From: Clostridium sp.
GTDB taxonomy: Bacteria; Bacteroidota; Bacteroidia; Bacteroidales; Bacteroidaceae
Direction: 5' to 3'
NCBI GenBank assembly: GCA_023663705.1
Contig: JAMPGY010000007.1
Location: 31,919 to 95,918 of the forward strand
Length of the DNA stretch: 64,000 bases
In this document: positions 50,079-59,227 of the stretch, one piece after another
Layout: each line of letters opens with the position of its first letter
Position numbering within the stretch: the stretch's first letter is position 1
Program-made: the position numbers and the translations under genes
Notes under the pieces: model-generated
Seen by the model: the letters and a program-made list of their open reading frames with translations, nothing else
The model's database searches: none
Told to the model about the DNA's origin: nothing

Positions 50079-52058
50079 TCATGCCTCTCCCTCATCGCGA
50101 TCCTCCTCCACCACAAGATTGTTGATAATGAAATTCTGGCGCTCCATGGTGTTCTTTCCCATGTAATATTCGAGCAATTCCTTCACTTGGTCGCTCTTAT
50201 GAAGCGTCACCTGTTCCAGACGGATGTCGGGGCCGATGAAGTGTTTGAACTCATCGGGCGATATCTCACCCAATCCTTTGAAGCGGGTGATTTCGGGATT
50301 GGGACCCAATGCCTCTATGGCCGCCACACGCTCTTCCTCGGAATAGCAATAGCGCGTGATGAAGTCGGAACGGCCGGCCGATGCTTTCCGTCCGGTGTCC
50401 TTCCCTTTCAGCGCCTCTTCCTCCTCGATGGCCTTCAGGCGGTTCTTGCCAAGCTTGCTCTTACGGTTGCGCACACGGAACAAGGGTGTCTGCAGGATGT
50501 ATACATGACCTTTTTTGATCAGATCGGGGAAGAACTGCAAGAAGAAGGTGATCATGAGCAAACGAATGTGCATACCGTCCACATCGGCATCGGTAGCCAC
50601 AATCACTTTGTTGTAGCGCAGACCGTCCAGCCCATCCTCTATGTCGAGTGCGGCCTGCAACAAATTGAATTCTTCGTTCTCGTACACGATCTTCTTGGTC
50701 AGTCCATAGCTGTTGAGCGGTTTTCCGCGCAGACTGAACACGGCTTGCGTGTTCACATCACGGCTCTTGGTGATTGAACCCGATGCGGAGTCTCCCTCGG
50801 TGATGAAGATGCAACTTTCTTCCTGCCGGTCGCCGCGCGTATCGGTAAGGTGCACCCGGCAGTCGCGCAACTTGCGGTTGTGCAGATTGGCTTTCTTGGA
50901 GCGCTCGCGAGCCAGTTTGGCCACTCCGGCTATAGCCTTGCGTTCTTTTTCACTCTCGGTAATTTTCTGCAGGATAGCCTCGGCCGTATCCGGATTCTTA
51001 TGGAGGTAGTTGTCCACCTGCTCTTTCACAAAGTCACCCACAAATTTATCGATACTGATGCCTCCGTCGGGCACTGTGGTGAGTGAACCGAGTTTGATTT
51101 TGGTCTGACTCTCGAAAAGGGGTTCCTCGATATTGACGGATATGGCCGCCACGATACCGTTACGGATATCCCCGTAATCGAAACCCTTGCCCGAAAACTC
51201 CTTGATTGTTTCGGCTATATGCTTCTTGAACGCACTCTGATGCGTGCCTCCCTGCGTAGTGTGCTGTCCGTTGACAAACGAATAGTATTCCTCTCCATAC
51301 TGTCCCGTGTGGGTGAAGGCGATCTCTATATCCTCCCCCTTGAGGTGAATGATAGGGTAAAGTCCATCGTTGGTCATGTTGTCGTTGAGCAAATCCACCA
51401 GTCCGGCACGCGAGTGTATGCGACGCCCGTTGAACATGATGGTCAGCCCGGTGTTCAGATAAGTGTAGTTGCGCAGCATGGTCTCCACGTATTCGTTACG
51501 GAAAGCATAATGCTTGAACAACGTGTTGTCCGGTTCAAAGAAAATGTAGGTTCCGTTTTCATCTTCGGTAGGTTCCGTGTGGTCGCCCGTCAGGCATCCG
51601 CGCTCGAACGTCGCCGACCGCACCGTGCCGTCGCGGTAGCTCTTCACCTCAAAGTGCGTGCTCAGCGCATTGACCGCCTTCACGCCCACGCCATTCAACC
51701 CCACACTCTTTTTGAACGCCTTGGAGTCATACTTGCCACCGGTGTTGAGCATACTCACCGCCTCGATGAGCTTACCCTGCGGTATGCCCCGACCATAGTC
51801 GCGCACGCTGACACGGAGGTTTTCCTCTATCGTTATTTCTATGCGTTTGCCGGCATTCATCTTAAATTCATCAATGCTGTTGTCTATGATTTCCTTAAGC
51901 AACACGTAAATACCGTCTTCGGCATGAGAACCATCACCCAGCTTACCAATATACATACCGGGACGCGTACGCACATGCTCCATATCCGACAGATGTCGGA
52001 TATTCTCGTCCGTGTATTCCACAGCTGGTGTGTGTTCTTCAAAAAGTTCTTCTCCCAT
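50079..52058 (-). CDS. parE: DNA topoisomerase IV subunit B
   Basis: 659 residues from [11 protein letters not shown] (52058). The GHKL ATPase motifs are [18 protein letters not shown] and [13 protein letters not shown]. The Toprim motifs are EGDSASGS and DADVDGMHI. The C-terminal topo domain ends with [18 protein letters not shown]. GyrB and ParE are hard to separate by eye; the parE-coaD neighbourhood and the divergence from canonical GyrB favour ParE. No parC gene is in the window. The longer in-frame start at 52124 is not supported. Confidence 0.85.
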   Translation of the reverse strand: MGEELFEEHTPAVEYTDENIRHLSDMEHVRTRPGMYIGKLGDGSHAEDGIYVLLKEIIDNSIDEFKMNAGKRIEITIEENLRVSVRDYGRGIPQGKLIEAVSMLNTGGKYDSKAFKKSVGLNGVGVKAVNALSTHFEVKSYRDGTVRSATFERGCLTGDHTEPTEDENGTYIFFEPDNTLFKHYAFRNEYVETMLRNYTYLNTGLTIMFNGRRIHSRAGLVDLLNDNMTNDGLYPIIHLKGEDIEIAFTHTGQYGEEYYSFVNGQHTTQGGTHQSAFKKHIAETIKEFSGKGFDYGDIRNGIVAAISVNIEEPLFESQTKIKLGSLTTVPDGGISIDKFVGDFVKEQVDNYLHKNPDTAEAILQKITESEKERKAIAGVAKLARERSKKANLHNRKLRDCRVHLTDTRGDRQEESCIFITEGDSASGSITKSRDVNTQAVFSLRGKPLNSYGLTKKIVYENEEFNLLQAALDIEDGLDGLRYNKVIVATDADVDGMHIRLLMITFFLQFFPDLIKKGHVYILQTPLFRVRNRKSKLGKNRLKAIEEEEALKGKDTGRKASAGRSDFITRYCYSEEERVAAIEALGPNPEITRFKGLGEISPDEFKHFIGPDIRLEQVTLHKSDQVKELLEYYMGKNTMERQNFIINNLVVEEDRDEGEA

Positions 52059-52130
52059 AAGGCCTTTCAAAAAAATAAAGAGTGATCGGTGTGAAACAGT
52101 CTGTAGCGGCTGATTCCTCTCCAATCGGAA

Positions 52131-53288
52131 TCAGTCGCAGGCAAGCCGCTTGATGAAGCAACGCCGGCGCTTATGCACCTCCGCTTCCAGATAAGCCCAT
52201 TGCCCCTGGCTCTTCTCATTGGTTTCCAACTGGGGGTGTGTCTCGGCAAACTTGAATCCCATCTGTTGATACACAGGTATGAGATCGGCAAAAAGCATGG
52301 CATTCACGCCTTTGTTCTGGTATTCGGGCAAGACAGCCACCAACAGCATGTCGGCTATGTCGGAGTGGCTGAAGAAGATGGCCTTGAGCATGTGATACCA
52401 CCCGAAGGGGAACATGCGTGCCTTGGCCTTCTGGATGGCTCGCGACAGCGAGGGCATGCCCACGCCCATGGCCACCGGTTCACCGTCGGACGTCTCCACC
52501 ACAGTGACCATACGCAAATCCACCAAAGGCAGATATTGGTTGACATAAAGGTCTATCTGCCGTTCGTTCATTTTCGTGTAACCGAACAGGGGCGCATAGG
52601 CCTCGTTGACCACATGGAAGATGCGCCTGCCGTATCCGCCCTTCCGGATCTCACTCACGTGCTTGAACTTGCGCACACGCAGTCCGTAGCGCTCGGCGCT
52701 CATCTTGGCCACCCGGAAGTATTTGTCCATCTGTGCCTCGTGGCCGGGCGTGGGGACGGTGATCTTGCGCTCCACCCAGTCCACCTCTTTCCCGTAGCCC
52801 AGCTGCTCCATGTGGCGGGCGTAATACGGATAGTTGTATATCGTGGCCATGGTGCTCAGCTGGTCGAAGCCTCCGATGAGCATTCCCTCGGGATCCATAT
52901 CCGTGAATCCGAGAGGTCCTTCCAGCGCTTCCATTCCCCGTGCACGCGCCCATTCCTCAGCCGTCTCCAGCAAGGCACGGCTCACCTCAGCATCATCCAC
53001 AAAGTCGATCCATCCGAAACGGGCATTCTTCGTGCCCCAGGTCTCGTTGGCCTTGTGATTGATGATTGCCGCAATGCGTCCCACCACCTTTCCGTCCCGA
53101 AAAGCCAGAAAGCATTCGGCCTCGCAAAATTCAAATGCGGGATTCTTCTTCGGGTTGAACGTGTCCAGCGTATCTTCCAAAAAATCGGGCACGGCATTAG
53201 GACAGTCCTTATACAGTTCGTAATTGAAACGAATGAACTTTTTGAGTTCTCCCTTTCCGCTTGCACGCTTTATCGTTATAGCAGACAT
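52131..53288 (-). CDS. GNAT-like N-acetyltransferase family protein
   Basis: 385 residues. The N-terminal part (about 1-180) resembles a GNAT fold, with AFRDGKVVGRIAAIINHKAN and EGPLGFTDMDPEGMLI, the latter a segment conserved in a Bacteroidetes family annotated only as hypothetical or N-acetyltransferase. A second acyl-CoA-like pattern appears at VAVLPEYQNKGVNAMLFADL near residue 320. No substrate can be named. The -7 box TATCTTTG is at 53315-53322. parE follows after 72 bases and might be co-transcribed. Confidence 0.75.
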   Translation of the reverse strand: MSAITIKRASGKGELKKFIRFNYELYKDCPNAVPDFLEDTLDTFNPKKNPAFEFCEAECFLAFRDGKVVGRIAAIINHKANETWGTKNARFGWIDFVDDAEVSRALLETAEEWARARGMEALEGPLGFTDMDPEGMLIGGFDQLSTMATIYNYPYYARHMEQLGYGKEVDWVERKITVPTPGHEAQMDKYFRVAKMSAERYGLRVRKFKHVSEIRKGGYGRRIFHVVNEAYAPLFGYTKMNERQIDLYVNQYLPLVDLRMVTVVETSDGEPVAMGVGMPSLSRAIQKAKARMFPFGWYHMLKAIFFSHSDIADMLLVAVLPEYQNKGVNAMLFADLIPVYQQMGFKFAETHPQLETNEKSQGQWAYLEAEVHKRRRCFIKRLACD

Positions 53289-53314
53289 TGCACTACATTT
53301 TTTAATCTAATGTG

Positions 53315-53322
53315 CAAAGATA
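53315..53322 (-). promoter_or_regulatory. -7 box of the GNAT-like gene
   Basis: TATCTTTG on the reverse strand, 26 bases before the ATG at 53288. Confidence 0.55.
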
Positions 53323-53405
53323 ATCCTTTTTAAGGAATGTCGGAAGCCGATTCTGAACGAAAAACCTCCTTTTATTTAAGTTAATGAAAAAAAACGATTG
53401 GAAAA

Positions 53406-53437
53406 TTTGTCGAAAAGGCAAAGAATAGATATTTTTG
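53406..53437 (+). promoter_or_regulatory. Strong promoter of the OmpA-like gene
   Basis: -33 TTTG at 53406-53409, a 20-base spacer and -7 TATTTTTG at 53430-53437 give the best full consensus match in the window, fitting a highly expressed outer-membrane protein. Confidence 0.75.
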
Positions 53438-53480
53438 TTCAATTGAAAAATAACATGATACATTAACAACATTCCGTTTT

Positions 53481-54647
53481 ATGACAAATTTTAAGACGAT
53501 TTGCGCAGCTGTCGCCTTGACGGCAGGCCTCACGGCTCCGGCTGTAGCGCAAGAGAAAAAAGGGGGGGGTGAGGAATACAAACCTTATCCTCACATGTTT
53601 ATTGGCGTGCAAGGCGGTGCACAGACCACTTTTACCAACTATAACGCCTTCAAGATTGCCCGTCCCACAGCATCCGTTTCTTTCGGTAGTTTCTTCACCC
53701 CCGTAGTGGGAACCCGTCTTCATGTAAACGGCCTTTGGAATCAAGGCGGCATCAAAGGTATCGACGAGAAATACGACTATAAGTATGTCACCACAGACCT
53801 GGACTTGATGTTGAACCTCACCAACCTGTTCGGCAAAAAGAGCAATTACGCCTGCAACGTGATTCTGTTGGGCGGTATCGGTCTGAACTATGCCTGGGAC
53901 AACGATGACATAATCGGCCTGCAGAATGCCGGTCTGGTGAACGCCCCGATGGCTTGGAAGGACAACCGTTTCTCCCACAATGCCCGCGTGGGTGTGATGT
54001 TCGACTTCAACGTGTGCAAGCACTTGGGCATCAACCTGGAAATTTCAGCCAACAACTTGTCCGACCGCTACAATTCCAAGATGAACAACACCGACGATTG
54101 GCAGGCTACGGCTCAGATCGGCGTGGCCTACAAATTCGGTTTCCGCAAGAAGACAAAACCGGCAGCCGAAGTTATCCCTGCTACCCCCATCGAAGAATGG
54201 GCCACACGCGTGGATACGATATGGTATGACGAAGAGTCTTACAAGGATGTCACCGTCCCTGAGAAACTGGAAAGCAATATCTACTACAAGATACGCCTGA
54301 CAGAGCCCGAACCGGCCGAAAAGATTGAGGAGATTGTCAATTTTGTCAAGAGCCACAAGGACTGCAAAGTGTCCATCACCGGTTATGCCGACAAAGGTAC
54401 GGGCAACGCACGCCTCAACCTGAAGTATTCCCGTCAGCGTGCCGAAAAGGTTACAGCTGCCTTGAAAGAAAAAGGCATTGATGCCTCCATCATCACCACC
54501 GAATGGAAGGGCGACACCGTACAGCCATTTGCCGAGAACGACAAGAACCGTGTAGCTATCGCCATTGTGACCGGCGAAGGCACTAAAAAGGAAAAAGTTG
54601 TCACCAAGAAGTTCCGCACAGAGGAAGTGCGCTATCGCGTGAAGTAA
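53481..54647 (+). CDS. OmpA-family major outer-membrane protein
   Basis: 388 residues. The signal peptide is cleaved after about residue 23 (TAPAVAQ). Residues about 35-230 form a beta-barrel with alternating strands (HMFIGVQGGAQTTF ... TAQIGVAYKFGFRKK). After a proline-rich hinge, the C-terminal OmpA domain (about 270-370) binds peptidoglycan, with ITGYADKGTGNARLNLKYSRQRAEKV carrying the conserved Asp and Arg. It is an abundant structural porin in Bacteroidetes. Monocistronic between a strong promoter and a 17-bp hairpin terminator. Confidence 0.93.
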   Translation: MTNFKTICAAVALTAGLTAPAVAQEKKGGGEEYKPYPHMFIGVQGGAQTTFTNYNAFKIARPTASVSFGSFFTPVVGTRLHVNGLWNQGGIKGIDEKYDYKYVTTDLDLMLNLTNLFGKKSNYACNVILLGGIGLNYAWDNDDIIGLQNAGLVNAPMAWKDNRFSHNARVGVMFDFNVCKHLGINLEISANNLSDRYNSKMNNTDDWQATAQIGVAYKFGFRKKTKPAAEVIPATPIEEWATRVDTIWYDEESYKDVTVPEKLESNIYYKIRLTEPEPAEKIEEIVNFVKSHKDCKVSITGYADKGTGNARLNLKYSRQRAEKVTAALKEKGIDASIITTEWKGDTVQPFAENDKNRVAIAIVTGEGTKKEKVVTKKFRTEEVRYRVK

Positions 54648-54688
54648 TTCATCCATGCAAAAGGCCGGCTTCGATGCAGGCCGAATAC

Positions 54689-54740
54689 AACAACAAGCAC
54701 CCGGACAGACCAAAAAGCCAATCCGGGTGCTTGTTGTTTT
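54689..54740. terminator. Convergent terminator between ompA-like gene and ybeY
   Basis: A perfect 17-bp stem (54689-54705 with 54722-54738) is followed by TTTT; it serves the OmpA-like gene and faces the end of ybeY. Confidence 0.88.
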
Positions 54741-54776
54741 CTTGAAGAACGAATAGGTTGTTTCTTCTCCCTATCT

Positions 54777-55196
54777 TTATTTTGCCGGGTACATGTCCAG
54801 CGCCCGATCCTCGGCCGCCTCCATGACGGCACGCTCACCAGGTCCCTTATCATTGATGCCGCACAAATGGAGTATGCCATGGATAATCACACGGTTCAGT
54901 TCCCTCTCATAAGTGGCGCCCACTTGTTCGGCGTTGGTACGCACGGTGTCCAGACTGATAAAGAGATCGCCCGAAATAACATCTCCCTCGGTATAATCGA
55001 ACGTGATGATGTCCGTGTAGTAGTCATGTTGCAAATACTGACGGTTCACTTCCAATATCTTCTCGTCGTCCACAAATATGTAGGCTATCTCGCCCACCTT
55101 CTTGCCATAGGTGGCTGCCACGGCTTTCACCCATGCCGTGTTCTCACGCTTGCGTATGGCCGGCATCTTCACGCCGTCCGTATTATATGTAATCAT
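54777..55196 (-). CDS. ybeY: Endoribonuclease YbeY
   Basis: 139 residues. YbeY takes part in 16S rRNA 3'-end maturation and ribosome quality control. The core reads DIITFDYTEGDVISGDLFIS and the metal motif is HGILHLCGINDKG. In E. coli the motif is H-x3-H-x5-H; here the third position is Asp (in NDK), as is common in Bacteroidetes. It starts 21 bases after ruvB on the same strand, so it is the second gene of a ruvB-ybeY operon. Confidence 0.93.
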   Translation of the reverse strand: MITYNTDGVKMPAIRKRENTAWVKAVAATYGKKVGEIAYIFVDDEKILEVNRQYLQHDYYTDIITFDYTEGDVISGDLFISLDTVRTNAEQVGATYERELNRVIIHGILHLCGINDKGPGERAVMEAAEDRALDMYPAK

Positions 55197-55217
55197 ATAT
55201 AGAAATTGTTCTGTTTA

Positions 55218-56249
55218 TTATTCAAATAAAGTGCCCTGTATATCAGTGGCGAAACGGTTTCTCCCCAGATGCCTGTAGGCTAAATCCGTCACCTCACGCC
55301 CACGCGGGGTGCGCTTGATGAATCCCTCCTTAATGAGAAACGGTTCGTACACCTCCTCCACCGTGTCGGCATCTTCGGCTACGGCCGTGGCAATGGTGGT
55401 AATGCCCACGGGTCCTCCACGGAACTTATCGATGATGGTGAGCAGAATGCGATTGTCTATTTCGTCCAGACCGTAACGGTCGATGTTGAGCGCCTCAAGG
55501 GCATATCGGGCTATCTCCATGTCGATGGTACCGTTACCCTTCACCTGGGCAAAATCGCGTACGCGACGGAGCAATGCGTTAGCGATACGGGGCGTGCCGC
55601 GACTGCGGCGCGCTATCTCTGTAGCCGCCGTATCGGATATGGGTACGGCAAGGATACCGGCCGAACGACGGATGATGCAAGAAAGCACCTCGTTGTCGTA
55701 ATACTCCAGATGCAGATTGATACCGAAACGGGCACGTAGAGGCGGGGTGAGCCGTCCGCTCCGCGTGGTGGCACCCACCAGCGTGAAGGGGTTCAGATCT
55801 ATCTGTATGCTGCGTGCCGAGGGTCCCTTGTCTATCAGGATGTCTATACGATAGTCCTCCATGGCGGAATAGAGGTATTCCTCCACCACAGGGTTCAGGC
55901 GATGAATCTCGTCGATAAACAACACATCGTTGGGTTCGAGCGAGGTAAGTATGCCGGCCAGATCACCGGGCTTGTCGAGCACAGGACCGGAGGTAATCTT
56001 GAATCCCACACCCAGTTCGTTGGCGATGATGTTGCTCAGAGTGGTCTTTCCCAATCCCGGAGGGCCATGTAGTAAAGTATGGTCGAGAGGCTCGCCACGA
56101 TATTTGGCTGCCTCCACAAACACGCGCAGATTTTCCACGGCTTTCTGTTGTCCGCTGAAGTCCTCGAAGCGCAACGGGCGCAGGGCATTCTCAAAATCCC
56201 GCTCGCCACTTCCGCTCTGTTGCTTCCGTATGTCAAATGTCTCTTCCAT
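55218..56249 (-). CDS. ruvB: Holliday junction branch migration helicase RuvB
   Basis: 343 residues, a hexameric AAA+ motor that drives branch migration with RuvA. It opens near [19 protein letters not shown]. Walker A is [13 protein letters not shown], Walker [11 protein letters not shown], sensor 1 [18 protein letters not shown], and the C-terminal winged helix has [17 protein letters not shown]. The -7 box TATCTTTG (56255-56262) ends five bases before the ATG, so the mRNA is probably leaderless. ruvA is not in the window. Confidence 0.97.
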   Translation of the reverse strand: MEETFDIRKQQSGSGERDFENALRPLRFEDFSGQQKAVENLRVFVEAAKYRGEPLDHTLLHGPPGLGKTTLSNIIANELGVGFKITSGPVLDKPGDLAGILTSLEPNDVLFIDEIHRLNPVVEEYLYSAMEDYRIDILIDKGPSARSIQIDLNPFTLVGATTRSGRLTPPLRARFGINLHLEYYDNEVLSCIIRRSAGILAVPISDTAATEIARRSRGTPRIANALLRRVRDFAQVKGNGTIDMEIARYALEALNIDRYGLDEIDNRILLTIIDKFRGGPVGITTIATAVAEDADTVEEVYEPFLIKEGFIKRTPRGREVTDLAYRHLGRNRFATDIQGTLFE

Positions 56250-56254
56250 TGTCG

Positions 56255-56262
56255 CAAAGATA
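56255..56262 (-). promoter_or_regulatory. -7 box of ruvB, implying a leaderless mRNA
   Basis: TATCTTTG on the reverse strand lies five bases from the ATG at 56249, predicting transcription start within about two bases of the start codon. Confidence 0.55.
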
Positions 56263-56410
56263 AGGTTTTTTAATTGAAAATACCCCCAAACAAATTCGAC
56301 AAACTTTCTTTTTGCACGGATTTGTTCTGTTATCCGGATACACCTGTATGAGAGGAGATATTTCTACACTTTTTAACAACAGAAAAAGAACATTAACCAT
56401 AAGAAATGTG

Positions 56411-56418
56411 TAATTTTG
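56411..56418 (+). promoter_or_regulatory. -7 box of the nucleoside-recognition carrier operon
   Basis: TAATTTTG matches TAnnTTTG, 20 bases before the ATG at 56439. Confidence 0.55.
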
Positions 56419-56438
56419 TATAATATATACCCACCAGT

Positions 56439-57671
56439 ATGGTACTCAATTATATTTGGATCGCTTTTTTCGGAATTGCATTTCTCACAGCCGTTGTCAA
56501 ACTTCTGTTTTTCGGCGACTTGAATGTATTTCCTGACCTCATAAACTCCACGTTCGCCTCCTCTCGGACAGCCTTTGAGATTTCCTTGGGTCTGACCGGC
56601 GTGTTGTCGCTATGGATGGGACTGATGAAAATTGGCGAACAAGGCGGACTGGTGGATACGCTGGCCCGATGGCTCAGTCCGTTGTTCCGGAAACTGTTTC
56701 CCGACATACCGACCGGACATCCCGTCTTCGGCAGCATCTTCATGAATCTGTCGGCCAACATGCTGGGACTGGACAATGCGGCCACACCATTAGGACTGAA
56801 AGCCATGGAGCGTCTGCAGGAACTGAACCCGCACAAAGACACAGCTTCCAATCCCATGATTATGTTTCTTGTGCTCAACACCTCCGGTCTAACTCTGATT
56901 CCAGTGAGCATCATGGTGTATCGGGCGCAGATGGGAGCCGCACAGCCCACCGACGTGTTCCTGCCCCTGCTGCTGGCCACATTGGCCAGCACACTGACCG
57001 GACTCATCGTCACCGCCACCTGTCAACGCATCAACCTGTTTAACCGCACCATCCTGACCTTCATGTCCGGTCTGTGTCTTTTGGCTGCAATTTTGGTGTG
57101 GGGGCTGAGCCGATTGAATCAGGATGCCATGAACGCCTGGAGCACCACCATAGCCAACACCCTGCTATTCGCCATTATCATGGCTTTCATCGGATCGGGC
57201 GTGCACAAACGCATCAATGTATATGAAACCTTCATTGAAGGGGCACGAGAAGGATTCTCCACCGCCGTGCGCATCATCCCCTATCTGGTGGCCATGCTGG
57301 TGGCCATCGGGGTATTCCGTGCATCGGGCGCCATGGATACGCTTATCAACGGAATAGACCGTGTCGTGAATGCCGTGGGACTGGACACCGACTTTGTGGC
57401 AGCTCTGCCCACAGCTTTGATGAAACCGCTGAGCGGAAGCGGCTCACGCGGCATGATGGTGGACGCCATGAACACCTACGGAGCCGATTCCTTCGTGGGA
57501 AGGCTGAGCAGCATCTTCCAAGGGTCAACGGATACCACGTTCTACATCCTGGCCGTCTACTTCGGCAGCGTAGGGGTGCGGCACACGCGTCACGCCGTCG
57601 CCTGCGGACTGGCAGCCGATATTGCCGGCATACTGGCTGCCATCGGAGTGGCTTATTTCTTCTTCGGATAA
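56439..57671 (+). CDS. Nucleoside-recognition (SpmA/SpmB-like fused) membrane protein
   Basis: 410 residues with about nine to ten hydrophobic helices in two homologous halves. The first half matches SpmA (NLSANMLGLDNAATPLGLKAM), the second SpmB (PYLVAMLVAIGVFRASG and ALMKPLSGSGSRGMM with GSTDTTFYILAVYFGSVG). Bacteroidetes carry this fusion, named after Bacillus spore maturation proteins, although they do not sporulate; it probably transports or senses a nucleoside-like compound. It leads a run of four same-strand genes (flippase, DUF389, S46 peptidase) with gaps of 39, 5 and 34 bases. Confidence 0.88.
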   Translation: MVLNYIWIAFFGIAFLTAVVKLLFFGDLNVFPDLINSTFASSRTAFEISLGLTGVLSLWMGLMKIGEQGGLVDTLARWLSPLFRKLFPDIPTGHPVFGSIFMNLSANMLGLDNAATPLGLKAMERLQELNPHKDTASNPMIMFLVLNTSGLTLIPVSIMVYRAQMGAAQPTDVFLPLLLATLASTLTGLIVTATCQRINLFNRTILTFMSGLCLLAAILVWGLSRLNQDAMNAWSTTIANTLLFAIIMAFIGSGVHKRINVYETFIEGAREGFSTAVRIIPYLVAMLVAIGVFRASGAMDTLINGIDRVVNAVGLDTDFVAALPTALMKPLSGSGSRGMMVDAMNTYGADSFVGRLSSIFQGSTDTTFYILAVYFGSVGVRHTRHAVACGLAADIAGILAAIGVAYFFFG

Positions 57672-57710
57672 AAATATTCATGTGAACCGACAAAAAAGAG
57701 ATTCAACGAT

Positions 57711-59222
57711 ATGGCAGAATTGAAATCTGTGGCCAAAGACACGGCTATTTACGGACTGAGCAGTATTGTAGGACGCTTTCTCAATTACCTGTTGGTACCG
57801 CTTTATACTGCCCGGCTGGCAGCCGCCTCGGGAGGCTATGGGGTAATCACCAACATCTATGCCTATGTAGCGCTCACATTGGTCGTCCTCACCTTCGGCA
57901 TGGAAACTACCTTTTTCCGTTTTGCCAACAAAGAGGGAGAGCATCCGCAAACCGTTTACTCCACCACCCTTATCATGGTGGGTGGCGTGGCCGCCCTGTT
58001 TGCTCTCTGCATCCTGACCTTCCTACCGTCCGTGTCTTCGGCCATGGGTTATGCCGACCATCCCGAATACGTGGGCATGATGGCCGTATGTGTGGCCATC
58101 GATGCTTTTCAGAGCATACCGTTCGCCTGGTTGAGATTCAGCCATCGACCGATAAAATTTGCCTCGCTCAAACTACTGTTCATTGCCCTCAACATCACAC
58201 TCAACCTGCTCTACTTTGTCGTGTTGCCCAATCTGTATGAACAGTATCCCGATGCGGTGGGCATGATCTACAACCCGCAAGTAGGCGTGGGCTACGCTTT
58301 CGGACTTAACCTCGCCTGTACGGCTTTCATCACTCTCTTCTTCCGTCGTGAACTGACCGGATTCCGATACACTGTCGACACTGTTCTAATAAAACGGATG
58401 CTGAGCTACAGTTGGCCCATCCTGGTGCTGGGCATCGCCAGCATACTCAACCAAACAGCCGACAAGATGATTTTCCCACTGGTGTATGGTGATGAACAGG
58501 CCGGCAAGGTGGAATTGGGTATTTACGGTGCCTGCGTCAAAGTGGCTATGATCATGGCCATGATCACTCAAGCCTTCCGCTATGCCTATGAACCCTTTGT
58601 GTTCGGCAAATCAAAAGACCGAAACAGTCACGACACCTATGCCGCCGCCATGAAGTACTTTATCATCTTCACCCTGCTGGCTTTCCTGTGCGTAATGGGA
58701 TATATCGATGTGCTGAAATTGATCATAGCGCCGGACTATCGCGCCGGACTGCGCGTAGTGCCCATTGTCATGGCGGCCGAAATTATGATGGGCATCTACT
58801 TCAACCTCTCATTCTGGTACAAACTCATCGACAAGACCATCTGGGGAGCATGGTTCTCGCTGGCCGGATGCATCGTATTGGTGGCCGTCAATCTGATTTT
58901 CATTCCCCACTACAGTTACACGGCCTGCGCCTGGGGAGGATTTGCCGGATACGCCACAGCCATGGTGTTGTCCTACATTGTGGGACAACGGAAGAATCCC
59001 ATCAATTATCCGATGAAGGATATTGCCACCTATACCCTGCTGGCTGCACTGCTCTATGCCGTGATGACCCTGCTGCCCCATTCGTGGCACCCGGTTTCCC
59101 GCATCGGGGTGAACACAGTCCTCATCCTGGTGTTTCTGGGCTACATCATCTGTCGGGATTTCCCAGTAGAACATATCCCCGGCATCAACAAACTGATTCG
59201 TAAAACCCGTAAACAAGCATAA
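57711..59222 (+). CDS. Polysaccharide flippase (MATE/MOP superfamily, Wzx/MurJ-like)
   Basis: 503 residues with about 14 hydrophobic helices. It begins KSVAKDTAIYGLSSIVGRFLNYLLVPLYT, the typical opening of the polysaccharide-synthesis/flippase family, and contains YSWPILVLGIASILNQTADK in the middle. It is likely to move lipid-linked saccharides across the inner membrane. There are no glycosyltransferase genes beside it, so it is not part of a capsule cluster; its constant neighbours suggest a housekeeping envelope substrate. The DUF389 gene starts five bases after its stop. Confidence 0.88.
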   Translation: MAELKSVAKDTAIYGLSSIVGRFLNYLLVPLYTARLAAASGGYGVITNIYAYVALTLVVLTFGMETTFFRFANKEGEHPQTVYSTTLIMVGGVAALFALCILTFLPSVSSAMGYADHPEYVGMMAVCVAIDAFQSIPFAWLRFSHRPIKFASLKLLFIALNITLNLLYFVVLPNLYEQYPDAVGMIYNPQVGVGYAFGLNLACTAFITLFFRRELTGFRYTVDTVLIKRMLSYSWPILVLGIASILNQTADKMIFPLVYGDEQAGKVELGIYGACVKVAMIMAMITQAFRYAYEPFVFGKSKDRNSHDTYAAAMKYFIIFTLLAFLCVMGYIDVLKLIIAPDYRAGLRVVPIVMAAEIMMGIYFNLSFWYKLIDKTIWGAWFSLAGCIVLVAVNLIFIPHYSYTACAWGGFAGYATAMVLSYIVGQRKNPINYPMKDIATYTLLAALLYAVMTLLPHSWHPVSRIGVNTVLILVFLGYIICRDFPVEHIPGINKLIRKTRKQA

Positions 59223-59227
59223 TTCCT

